The notes under the pieces are model-generated. The model was not told where the DNA came from. It worked only from the letters and a program-made list of their open reading frames with translations, and did no database searches. Of a stretch of 32,320 nucleotides of DNA, positions 7,601 through 13,527 are shown in pieces. A program made the position numbers and the translations under genes. Position 1 is the stretch's first letter. Each line of letters opens with the position of its first letter. The stretch is from Sphingobium quisquiliarum P25 (GTDB taxonomy: Bacteria > Pseudomonadota > Alphaproteobacteria > Sphingomonadales > Sphingomonadaceae): NCBI RefSeq assembly GCF_000445065.1, contig NZ_ATHO01000025.1, positions 1-32,320 on the forward strand. The letters are read 5' to 3'.

Positions 7601-9330
7601 GGGCGCGTCTGTTCGCCCTGCCCCGGTCAAGCTGGGACGATTATGACAAGTCGCTGATCTCCAGGGGCGGCGGCGTGTTCCCGCGCTCGCTCAAGAGCAT
7701 CAGGCTCACCCCTGAGGTGCAGGCCATACTGGGCGTTGCCGATACGGAACTGGAGCCTGCCGCGCTGATTTCGGCGATCCTCAAAAGCCCCAACGACCTG
7801 CTGTGGTTCGGCGGCATCGGCACCTATGTGAAGGCGGCCGCGCAGAGCCAGGCGGATGTGGGCGACCCGGCCAATGACCGGCTGCGCGTCGATGCGGAGG
7901 AATTGCGCGTCAAGGTCGTCGGCGAAGGCGCGAACCTGGGCGTCACCCAGGCCGCGCGCATCGTCTTTTCCCTGCGCGGCGGGCGGATCAACACCGATTT
8001 CATCGACAACAGCGCTGGCGTCGACTGTTCGGATAATGAGGTGAATATCAAGATCGCGCTGAACAAGGAAATGGCCGAGGGCCGCCTTTCCTTCGACGCG
8101 CGCAACAAGCTGCTGGAAAGCATGACGGATGCGGTGGCGGACATCGTGCTGGAGGATAACCGCCTCCAGGCGCTGGGCCTTTCCATCGCCGAAGCGGGCG
8201 GCGCGGCGGAACTGGCCTCATATGTCCGGCTGATCGAGATGTTCGAGGAAAGCGGATGGCTCGACCGGCGGGTGGAAGGGCTCGCCCCCAATGACCAGTT
8301 GCTGCGGCGCGGGCAGGACGGGCTGGGCATGACGCGGCCCGAACTGGCGGTGCTGCTGTCAACCGCCAAGCTCGCCTTGCAGGAAGCGGTCGAACATGGC
8401 GGCCTGGACGCTGATCCCAGCATGGGCGCCGAACTCGCCGCAGCATTCCCGCCCGCCATGCAGAAGAAGGAAGCGGACGCGATCGCGGCCCATGCGCTGC
8501 GCAAGGAGATCATCGCGACGAAGGTCGCCAACCGCATCGTCAACCGGCTGGGCCTGATCCACCCCTTCGAACTGGCGGAGGAGGAAGGCTGTTCGCTTGG
8601 CGACCTGGCCAACGCCTTCCTGATCGCGGAGCGGCTCTACGACATTCGCCAGCTATGGGCGGACATCGACGGGGCGGAGATGGCCGAAGGCGCGCGCCTT
8701 GGCCTGTTCGCCGACGTCGCCAGCGGCATGCGCGCGCAGATCGCCGATATCCTGCGCGCCCTGCCGCCCGGCACGCTGCCCGGCGAAGGCCATGCGATGC
8801 TGGCCAAGGGCGTCGGCAAGCTCGCGTCCCAGGTGGATGAACTGCTGACCAGCGAAGCCATGCGCCGGGTCAATGCCGTGACCGATCACCTGCTGGGCCG
8901 GGGCGCGCCCGAAGCGCTGGTCCGGCGCACGGTGGGGCTGTTCAAGCTGGACGGGGCCGTGGGCATAGCGGCGCTGGCGGACCGGCTGAAGGTGGATGAA
9001 GTCGACCTGACGCGCGCCTTCACGCATCTGGGCGAGGCGCTGGGCGTCGATTGGGTGCAGTCCACCGCCGCGCGAATGGCGCCGTCCGACCCGTGGGAAC
9101 GGCTGCTGATATCCGGCGTCGCGCGGGACATGCAGCAGGTGCGGCTGGAGTTTCTGGCGCAGGCAGGCGGCAAGGATGTCGCCGGGCATGTGGAACGCTG
9201 GCTCACGGACAAGGCGGCGCGGGTGGCGCAGTTCAGGGGACTGGTGCAGCGCGCCCGTTCCGCCCCGCTGCCCAATGTCGCGATGCTGGCCGAAGTCGCG
9301 GGACAGGCGCGCGGGCTGCTGGGGCGGTGA
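4669..9330 (+). CDS. gdhB: NAD-specific glutamate dehydrogenase, large (180-kDa) type
   Basis: Oxidative deamination of glutamate to 2-oxoglutarate and ammonia with NAD+, linking amino-acid catabolism to the TCA cycle. The 1,553 residues fit the large L-GDH family (about 1,550-1,620 aa), with long N-terminal ACT-like regulatory segments, a central catalytic domain and a C-terminal helical extension. Core motifs visible: TGAKGGFYPKQLP (residues 795-807; Lys798 in the substrate-binding Lys-Gly-Gly motif), GGLRWSDRRDDFRTE, the Rossmann-region CGDMSGDVFGNGML, and GEGANLGVTQAARIVF from residue 1085. The ATG at 4669 has AAGAGG upstream and gives the conserved-type N-terminus MTLLADSQSK; an in-frame ATG at 4564 would put the leader hairpin inside the gene. 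It is monocistronic, with a weak terminator hairpin after it. Confidence 0.95.
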   Translation: MTLLADSQSKEVDRSILSALEAALAKGSIPGESEDFDDQALSAAATFLGRTAQVRKHGQIAMAIETLGEGAHGRYMRIAIINDDMPFLVDSIAGTLAAADVTIYRLLHPVLSVNRDGKDQLIAVLDDDEPGARRESVIYIEADRADAKGRRALEKQLRETLADVRAAVTDWPRMREAMARDADTVPDSEGAALLRWFLARHFTQIGHERRMRDGTVQAPLGVCARQDTPLLAEATREAAFSWFEEGKRNPLIIKSNHVSRVHRPVLLDLIIVPVREGKQVVALSIHAGMWTSAALAATPDKVPLLRSALSELMEKFGFDPAGHAGKVLAHALTALPHDILIGFDHDTLERLALTFMSLTDRPRPKLALGTSALARHLYAFAWLPREELTTARRLAVQDMLAQAANATVLSWSIALEESGLALLRITLDLRDGGVVPDEQPLDRQLKQMVRGWLPAVEEALAEMEEPGRAAALAQRFASGFPLGYRNGAGPAEAAIDIRLLHGLAGSHDKSIRIYRNGDEGAERLRLKLYSHDVIALSEVVPAFENFGFRVIDEMTTAVDGGALGHVQRFVLELPAGSDADGVIARASIVTEAIAQVLEGRAENDRFNELIVTAGLSPQAVVLFRALFRYLRQTGMAYGLATFAETLRREQAIAHSLVALFEALHNPAARDGTEKAGAAQAAIAAGLEQVKAIDEDRVLRLLRAVITATLRTNFFSDSAQEALAFKLDSAQVPGLPAPRPWREIWVYSPRVEGIHLRAGPVARGGLRWSDRRDDFRTEILGLMKAQRVKNAVIVPTGAKGGFYPKQLPDPQRDREAWMAEGTESYRIFIRALLSVTDNIVSGKVEHPAKVRILDGDDPYFVVAADKGTATFSDVANAIALERNFWLGDAFASGGSHGYDHKAMGITARGAWISVRRHFAELGIDVQSQPVKVIGCGDMSGDVFGNGMLLSKAIKLVAAFDHRHIFLDPDPDPAKSWEERARLFALPRSSWDDYDKSLISRGGGVFPRSLKSIRLTPEVQAILGVADTELEPAALISAILKSPNDLLWFGGIGTYVKAAAQSQADVGDPANDRLRVDAEELRVKVVGEGANLGVTQAARIVFSLRGGRINTDFIDNSAGVDCSDNEVNIKIALNKEMAEGRLSFDARNKLLESMTDAVADIVLEDNRLQALGLSIAEAGGAAELASYVRLIEMFEESGWLDRRVEGLAPNDQLLRRGQDGLGMTRPELAVLLSTAKLALQEAVEHGGLDADPSMGAELAAAFPPAMQKKEADAIAAHALRKEIIATKVANRIVNRLGLIHPFELAEEEGCSLGDLANAFLIAERLYDIRQLWADIDGAEMAEGARLGLFADVASGMRAQIADILRALPPGTLPGEGHAMLAKGVGKLASQVDELLTSEAMRRVNAVTDHLLGRGAPEALVRRTVGLFKLDGAVGIAALADRLKVDEVDLTRAFTHLGEALGVDWVQSTAARMAPSDPWERLLISGVARDMQQVRLEFLAQAGGKDVAGHVERWLTDKAARVAQFRGLVQRARSAPLPNVAMLAEVAGQARGLLGR

Positions 9331-9343
9331 TGCTGCCGGGGCG

Positions 9344-9370
9344 GGCGGATTTTCGTTCGTCCGCCTGTTT
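9344..9370 (+). terminator. Possible terminator after glutamate dehydrogenase
   Basis: GGCGGA (9344-9349) pairs with TCCGCC (9360-9365) around a 10-nt loop, followed by TGTTTG. It sits 13 nt after the stop; the T-run is weak. Confidence 0.4.
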
Positions 9371-9443
9371 GCAGCAGGCTACCCGCCCGCAAGGGGACAA
9401 GTATCAGCTACATTTTGATACAATTCCTCAGGCATGACAGGTT

Positions 9444-9464
9444 TGCAATTGCGAGTCGTTCGCG
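9444..9464. promoter_or_regulatory. Fur-box-like operator before the PepSY/DUF2271/apbE operon
   Basis: A 21-bp element beginning TGCAATTGCGAGTCGTT resembles a Fur box. It shares the core TTGCAATTG-N4-TC-N-TT with a site upstream of tonB (13378-13398, minus strand), the other iron-uptake unit in the window. It lies just upstream of the chosen start at 9506, consistent with a repressor site over the promoter. Iron control is inferred. Confidence 0.45.
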
Positions 9465-9505
9465 TTATGAAGCGGCCACTTTTCGTCAGGATCGCATCTC
9501 ATTCC

Positions 9506-10150
9506 ATGCACGCCCCCGTCAGCGCCGCACAGAAGAAAAAGAAAAGCCGTAAGGCCTTCTGGCTCAAGCAGCTGCACAGCTGGCATTGGATCAGCTCGGC
9601 CATCAGCCTGATCGGCCTGCTGCTGTTCGCCTTCACCGGCATCACCCTCAACCACGCCGCCGATGTGGAAGGCGCGCCGCAGACGGTGGAAAAGTCGGCG
9701 AGCTTGCCGCCCGCGCTGTTGAAGCAGGTCGCGCCGGACGATGCGCCCGACGCCAAGAAGCCGTTGCCGCCCGGCATCGCGGCCTGGGTGCAAAAGGAAG
9801 TCGGGCAGCGCGGCGATGGCGAGGCCGAATGGTCGGCCGACGAAATCTACCTGCCCCTGCCCCGCCCCGGCGGCGACGGCTGGGTATCGATCGACCGGCA
9901 TAGCGGCGCGGTGACGAGCGAGGCGACCAGCCGCGGCTGGATCAGCTACCTCAACGACCTGCACAAGGGGCGCAATACCGGCACGGTCTGGAAATGGTTC
10001 ATCGACATTTTCGCCGTGGCCTGCTTCCTGTTCGCGCTGACCGGGCTGCTGCTGCTCCAGCTTCATGCGGCGAAGCGGCCGAGCACCTGGCCGCTGGTCG
10101 CGATCGGGCTCGCCATTCCGGCGATGCTCGCCATCATCTTCATTCATTAA
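9506..10150 (+). CDS. PepSY-associated inner-membrane protein, putative haem-b electron carrier
   Basis: 214-residue membrane protein with a Lys-rich N-terminus (KKKKSRK), TM1 at about 30-48 (SAISLIGLLLFAFTGITLNH), a periplasmic loop of about 100 residues with a PepSY-like fold, TM2 at about 160-180 (FIDIFAVACFLFALTGLLLL) and TM3 at about 192-213. His24/His27, His50 and His153 (LNDLHKGR) lie at membrane edges as in PepSY_TM proteins, where such residues bind haem b. I infer that it passes electrons from the membrane to the periplasmic DUF2271 partner. It opens a four-gene operon; the next gene follows after 14 nt. In-frame ATGs at 9434 and 9467 precede the chosen start, but 9434 lies before the Fur-like element, so transcripts would probably begin after it. 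Confidence 0.8.
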   Translation: MHAPVSAAQKKKKSRKAFWLKQLHSWHWISSAISLIGLLLFAFTGITLNHAADVEGAPQTVEKSASLPPALLKQVAPDDAPDAKKPLPPGIAAWVQKEVGQRGDGEAEWSADEIYLPLPRPGGDGWVSIDRHSGAVTSEATSRGWISYLNDLHKGRNTGTVWKWFIDIFAVACFLFALTGLLLLQLHAAKRPSTWPLVAIGLAIPAMLAIIFIH

Positions 10151-10164
10151 GGGGACCCGACGTC

Positions 10165-10695
10165 ATGCAGAGCGGCTACAAACTCATCCTTGGCGGCGGC
10201 GCTGCCCTTGGCGCGGCGGCGGCGGGCGGCACGGCTCAGGCGCAGACGATGAACGTCAGCGTCACCATCCCCCGCCTGACGGTCGCCGAATATCACCGGC
10301 CCTATGTCGCCATCTGGCTGGAAAAGGAAGGCGCTGCGCCCCGTACCCTGTCGGTCTGGTATGATGTGGACAAGGCGAAGGGCGAAGGTACGAAATGGCT
10401 GCGCGACATTCGCCAGTGGTGGCGCGTGTCGGGCCGGACGATGAGCTTCCCCGCCGATGGCGTGAGTGGAGCGACCCGCGCGCCGGGCGAACAGAAGATC
10501 GCCTTCACCGCTGGCAAGGGGCCGCTGCCCCGGCTTGGCGCGGGCAATTACACGCTGGTCGTGGAAGCGGCCCGCGAAGTGGGCGGGCGGGAACTCGTCC
10601 GCCTGCCGTTCAGCTGGCCGCCCAAAACGGGCGCTGCCGTGCGGGCAAAGGGCAATAGCGAATTGGGCGCGGTCAGCGTCTCCTTCAGCAAATAA
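10165..10695 (+). CDS. DUF2271 periplasmic protein with ApbE flavinylation motif
   Basis: 176-residue exported protein; the signal peptide is residues about 1-27 (KLILGGGAALGAAAAGGTAQAQ). The DUF2271 body has VAIWLEKEG, LSVWYDVDKAKGEGTKWLRDIRQWW and GNYTLVVEAAREVGG. At residues 98-104 it carries DGVSGAT, the S/T-G-A-T motif in which ApbE couples FMN to the last Thr (here Thr104) in NqrC/RnfG-type FMN domains. With apbE two genes downstream, the simple reading is a covalently flavinylated periplasmic redox protein, probably reducing ferric iron or a ferric siderophore with electrons from the PepSY protein. Flavinylation is inferred from the motif and the neighbours. An AAGGGGA ribosome site lies 9 nt before the ATG, and the next gene starts 11 nt after the stop. 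Confidence 0.85.
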   Translation: MQSGYKLILGGGAALGAAAAGGTAQAQTMNVSVTIPRLTVAEYHRPYVAIWLEKEGAAPRTLSVWYDVDKAKGEGTKWLRDIRQWWRVSGRTMSFPADGVSGATRAPGEQKIAFTAGKGPLPRLGAGNYTLVVEAAREVGGRELVRLPFSWPPKTGAAVRAKGNSELGAVSVSFSK

Positions 10696-10706
10696 GGGGA
10701 AATGTC

Positions 10707-11576
10707 ATGAAGGCCAGATATCTCATCGCGGGCGCCATCAGCGCGCTGCTTCTTTCGGGCGCGGCGCAGGCGCACCGCCAATGGATGCTGCCCTCCTCCA
10801 CCAGCCTTTCGGGCAATGAAAGCTGGGTGACGGTGGATGCGGCCGTGTCCAACGACCTCTTCTATTTCGATCATGTTCCAATGCGGACCGACAATATCCA
10901 GGTGACGCAGCCTGACGGTACGGAGGGCAAGATCGAAAACAGCGCGACCGGCAAATACCGCTCGACCTTCGACGTGCACCTGACGAAGCCGGGCACCTAT
11001 CGCATCGCCAGCGTTTCGACCGGCATCATGGGCGGCTATACGCTGAACGGCGAGCAGAAGCGCCTGCCGCGCGGCACCACCAAGGATAATCTGGCGGCGG
11101 CCATCCCGGCCGGAGCCACCAACGTCCAGACGATTGAGGCGTCCAACCGCAACGAGATTTACGTGACGCTGGGCGCGCCGACATCCACCATCTTCAAGCC
11201 CACCGGCAACGGCATCGAACTGGTGCCGGTCACTCACCCCAACGATCTGGTCGCGGGCGAGGCGGCGACCTTCCAGTTCCTGCTCGACGGCAAGCCCGCC
11301 GCTGGCCTCAAGGTCACGGCGATCCCCGGCGGCAGCCGCTATCGCGACTCGTCCGGCCAGATCGATCTTGTCACCGGCGCCGACGGCAAGCTGACGATCA
11401 CCTGGCCGCAGCCGGGCATGTATTGGCTGAACGCCAGCACCGGCGGCGGGCGTGAAGGCGGCGAAGGCATGGGCGCGCCGGGCGCCGGATCGCCTGCCCA
11501 GCAGCCGCAGCGTCCCGCCGGGCCGCCGCAGCGCCGCGCCTCCTATGTAACGACGCTGGAAGTGCTTGCGCCCTGA
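10707..11576 (+). CDS. DUF4198 periplasmic protein (NikM-like, metal-associated)
   Basis: 289-residue exported protein. The signal peptide (about 1-22, LIAGAISALLLSGAAQA) cleaves just before His23, giving a mature N-terminus HRQWMLPS; an exposed N-terminal His is typical of DUF4198 proteins, which sit next to Ni, Co or Fe uptake genes. Two beta-sandwich parts are visible (GTYRIASVSTG; AATFQFLLDGKPAAGLKVTAIPGG with DLVTGADGKLTITWPQPGMYWLNAS). A low-complexity Gly/Pro/Gln stretch (about 247-276) interrupts the end before the final YVTTLEVLAP strand. It lies between the DUF2271 gene and apbE and has its own AAGGGGA ribosome site. It may hold metal or siderophore for reduction, but that is inference from context. 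Confidence 0.82.
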   Translation: MKARYLIAGAISALLLSGAAQAHRQWMLPSSTSLSGNESWVTVDAAVSNDLFYFDHVPMRTDNIQVTQPDGTEGKIENSATGKYRSTFDVHLTKPGTYRIASVSTGIMGGYTLNGEQKRLPRGTTKDNLAAAIPAGATNVQTIEASNRNEIYVTLGAPTSTIFKPTGNGIELVPVTHPNDLVAGEAATFQFLLDGKPAAGLKVTAIPGGSRYRDSSGQIDLVTGADGKLTITWPQPGMYWLNASTGGGREGGEGMGAPGAGSPAQQPQRPAGPPQRRASYVTTLEVLAP

Positions 11577-12544
11577 CCGGCATCCGCATCGCCATCCCTG
11601 CCGACCTGCCGCCCGATCAACTGGCCGGGCGGCAGCGGCAGGGCCGCATTACCGATCTGTCGGGCCCGGCCATGGGCACAAGCTGGTCGGCCCGCATCGT
11701 CGACGCGCCCCCCGGCTGCGGAGCGGCGATCGCGGACGTGCTCGCCAGCGTCATCGGCGAGATGAGCAACTGGGAAGCCGGGTCCGACATCAGCCGGTTC
11801 AACGGGTCGGCGATCGGGGCCTGGGTTCCCCTGCCCCCCGGCATGATGACGGTATTGCAGGCGGGACTCGCCATGGCGCGGCTGTCGGGCGGAGCGTTCG
11901 ATCCTGCGGTGGGCAGACTGGTCGATAGCTGGGGGTTCGGCCCATCGGGTGCTTCCGCGCCAGCCACGCGGCCGAACCATCCCTCCCCCTGGACGGCCAT
12001 AGAGGTGGAGCATGGGCAGGCGCGCCGCCTTGCCGATGTGACGCTTGATTTTTCCGGCATTGCCAAGGGATTCGCCGTCGACGCCCTTGCGCGGCGGCTG
12101 CGCGATCTGGGCGCGCGGCACTTCCTTGTCGAGATCGGCGGAGAGCTTCGCGGCGACGGCGTCAAGCCTGACGGCCAGCCCTGGTGGGTCGATGTGGAAT
12201 CGCCGCCCGGCCTGGCTGTGCCGACGCTCCGCGTGGCGCTGTGCGGTCTTTCCGTCGCGACATCGGGAGATTATCGCCGCTTCCGCCTGGAGGGCGGCGC
12301 GCGCCTGTCACACAGCATCGATCCCGCGAGCGGCATGCCGGTGGCCAATGACGTGGCGTCAGTGACCGTTCTGCATGACAGCGCCATGATGGCCGACGCG
12401 TGGGCGACCGCCATCACCGTGATGGGGCATGAACGCGGCATGGCGCTCGCCACCCGCCACGGCATTGCCGCGCGGCTGATCCGCAGGGAAGGCGGCGGCG
12501 GGCAGGAATATATGACCCCCGCGCTGGCGGCGATGCTCGACTGA
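11573..12544 (+). CDS. apbE: FAD:protein FMN transferase (ApbE)
   Basis: Transfers FMN from FAD to Thr/Ser of target proteins, with Mg2+. Motifs in order: MGTSW, FDPAVGRLVDSWGFGP, DFSGIAKGFAVDAL, EIGGELRGDG, SHSIDPASGMPV and the metal-binding DAWATAITVMG. The likely target is the DUF2271 protein encoded two genes upstream. The first ATG (11672) is the Met of the conserved MGT motif, so starting there would remove the domain's beginning. In-frame sequence before it (RIAIPADLPPDQLAGR...) looks like a normal N-terminus and has no ATG, GTG or TTG. I therefore place the start at the CTG at 11573, which overlaps the upstream TGA (CTGA). No signal peptide or lipobox is seen, which is odd for an enzyme with a periplasmic substrate. 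It ends 16 bp from the convergent tonB. Confidence 0.85.
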   Translation: MTGIRIAIPADLPPDQLAGRQRQGRITDLSGPAMGTSWSARIVDAPPGCGAAIADVLASVIGEMSNWEAGSDISRFNGSAIGAWVPLPPGMMTVLQAGLAMARLSGGAFDPAVGRLVDSWGFGPSGASAPATRPNHPSPWTAIEVEHGQARRLADVTLDFSGIAKGFAVDALARRLRDLGARHFLVEIGGELRGDGVKPDGQPWWVDVESPPGLAVPTLRVALCGLSVATSGDYRRFRLEGGARLSHSIDPASGMPVANDVASVTVLHDSAMMADAWATAITVMGHERGMALATRHGIAARLIRREGGGGQEYMTPALAAMLD

Positions 12545-12560
12545 TCGCGCTGCTACGATC

Positions 12561-13328
12561 TCAAGCGGATGTGGTTTGAAGGACGAAGGGGATTTCGACC
12601 ACGCCCTTTACCCGCACCGCTTGCCCCTGCTGCATCAGCGGCCGCCAGCGCCATTTGCGCACCGCATCCCGCGCCGCATCGTCCAGGCGGGAAAAGCCGC
12701 TGCTGCGGGCGATGGAGATTGCTTCCACGGTCCCGTCCGTTCCCACGGTCAGGGCGAGGACGACCGTTCCCTGCTCGCGCTTGCGGCGGCTCTCAATCGG
12801 GTAGCGGGGCGGCTTGCCGGAAACCATCTGCGCGCTGAGATCGCCTCCCTGGACTGTGCTGGGCGGCGAGGGAGCAGCGAAGATGGCTGGCGGCGCTGGC
12901 GCGTTCACGGCGGGCGCGTTGATCGCGACTGGCGGCGGAACGGGCGTGGTGGCGACCTGCGGCGCTGGCGCGGGCAGCTTGACGACAGGCGCGGGCGCCA
13001 CGATCTGCGGCTTGGAAGGCGGCGGCGGAGGCGTATCCTCGGCAGGTGGCGGGGGCGCGGGCGGCGTCAGGTTGACGACGGCAAGATGCGCTTCCTCGCG
13101 CCTCTGCACCTGATGCCGCACATGCATGATCGCCATGATCGCCACGGCATGGATGGCAAGGATGAACGCGATGACCGGCCAATTGGGCGATCGGCTCTGA
13201 CCATAGCGCGACGCCGGTGCGGAAGCTGTGGCCGGGGTCGGGGTAGATGTTGGGATGGGAGACGCAGGCGGCGGAGAGAGCAGGCCCTCTTCTTCCGCAT
13301 CAATGACCCTGTTCGCTACACTTAGCAT
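12561..13328 (-). CDS. tonB: Energy transducer TonB
   Basis: 255 residues. A cytoplasmic N-terminus of about 49 residues is followed by one TM helix (about 50-69, WPVIAFILAIHAVAIMAIMH), then a Pro-rich periplasmic spacer (residues 89-147) and the C-terminal TonB fold (about 175-251: YPIESRRKREQGTVVLALTV, DDAARDAVRKWRWRP, VEIPFVL). It transmits proton-motive energy from ExbB/ExbD, not present in this window, to outer-membrane receptors such as the one encoded just upstream. The start at 13328 has AAAGGGGA at a good distance; an in-frame ATG at 13376 would add 16 residues next to the Fur-like site. The gene has its own operator and is separated from the receptor by strong hairpins, so it is probably a separate, co-regulated unit. 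Confidence 0.92.
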   Translation of the reverse strand: MLSVANRVIDAEEEGLLSPPPASPIPTSTPTPATASAPASRYGQSRSPNWPVIAFILAIHAVAIMAIMHVRHQVQRREEAHLAVVNLTPPAPPPPAEDTPPPPPSKPQIVAPAPVVKLPAPAPQVATTPVPPPVAINAPAVNAPAPPAIFAAPSPPSTVQGGDLSAQMVSGKPPRYPIESRRKREQGTVVLALTVGTDGTVEAISIARSSGFSRLDDAARDAVRKWRWRPLMQQGQAVRVKGVVEIPFVLQTTSA

Positions 13329-13377
13329 GCACCGATCCCCTTTCTGGCAGCAGCCATGGCCGGACTCATGACGCAAT

Positions 13378-13398
13378 TCATAATGAGATACAATTGCA
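13378..13398. promoter_or_regulatory. Fur-box-like operator before tonB
   Basis: On the minus strand a 21-bp element opens with TGCAATTGTATCTCATTA. By eye it matches the classic Fur dyad (TGATAATGATAATCATTATC and one more A) at 13 of 21 positions, and it shares the TTGCAATTG-N4-TC-N-TT core with the site at 9444-9464. It lies 50 bp upstream of the tonB start. Confidence 0.5.
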
Positions 13399-13426
13399 AT
13401 CTTTGGTTCACAGATGCGAACGCCGG

Positions 13427-13509
13427 AAAAAGGGTGGGCGAGCGGCAGCCCGAGGAGGAGGAAACACTGCCGCTCGCCCGTTCACCCCGGCATGGGACGA
13501 ATGCCGGGG
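13427..13509 (-). terminator. Terminator pair after the siderophore receptor gene
   Basis: On the minus strand the first hairpin is CCCCGGCAT/ATGCCGGGG (13485-13493 with 13501-13509). The second is a 13-bp perfect stem GGGCGAGCGGCAG/CTGCCGCTCGCCC (13436-13448 with 13467-13479), followed by ACCCTTTTT. The second is a textbook intrinsic terminator. Confidence 0.85.
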
Positions 13510-13527
13510 ATTAGCGCATGAGATACG

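Noticed and set aside
9434..9505. Earlier start (9434) for the PepSY membrane protein
   Set aside because: It would place the Fur-like operator inside the coding region; the 9506 ATG leaves room for the promoter and gives a normal N-terminus.
12576..13325. 249-codon plus-strand frame opposite tonB
   Set aside because: Arg/Gly-rich shadow of the TonB proline-rich segment.
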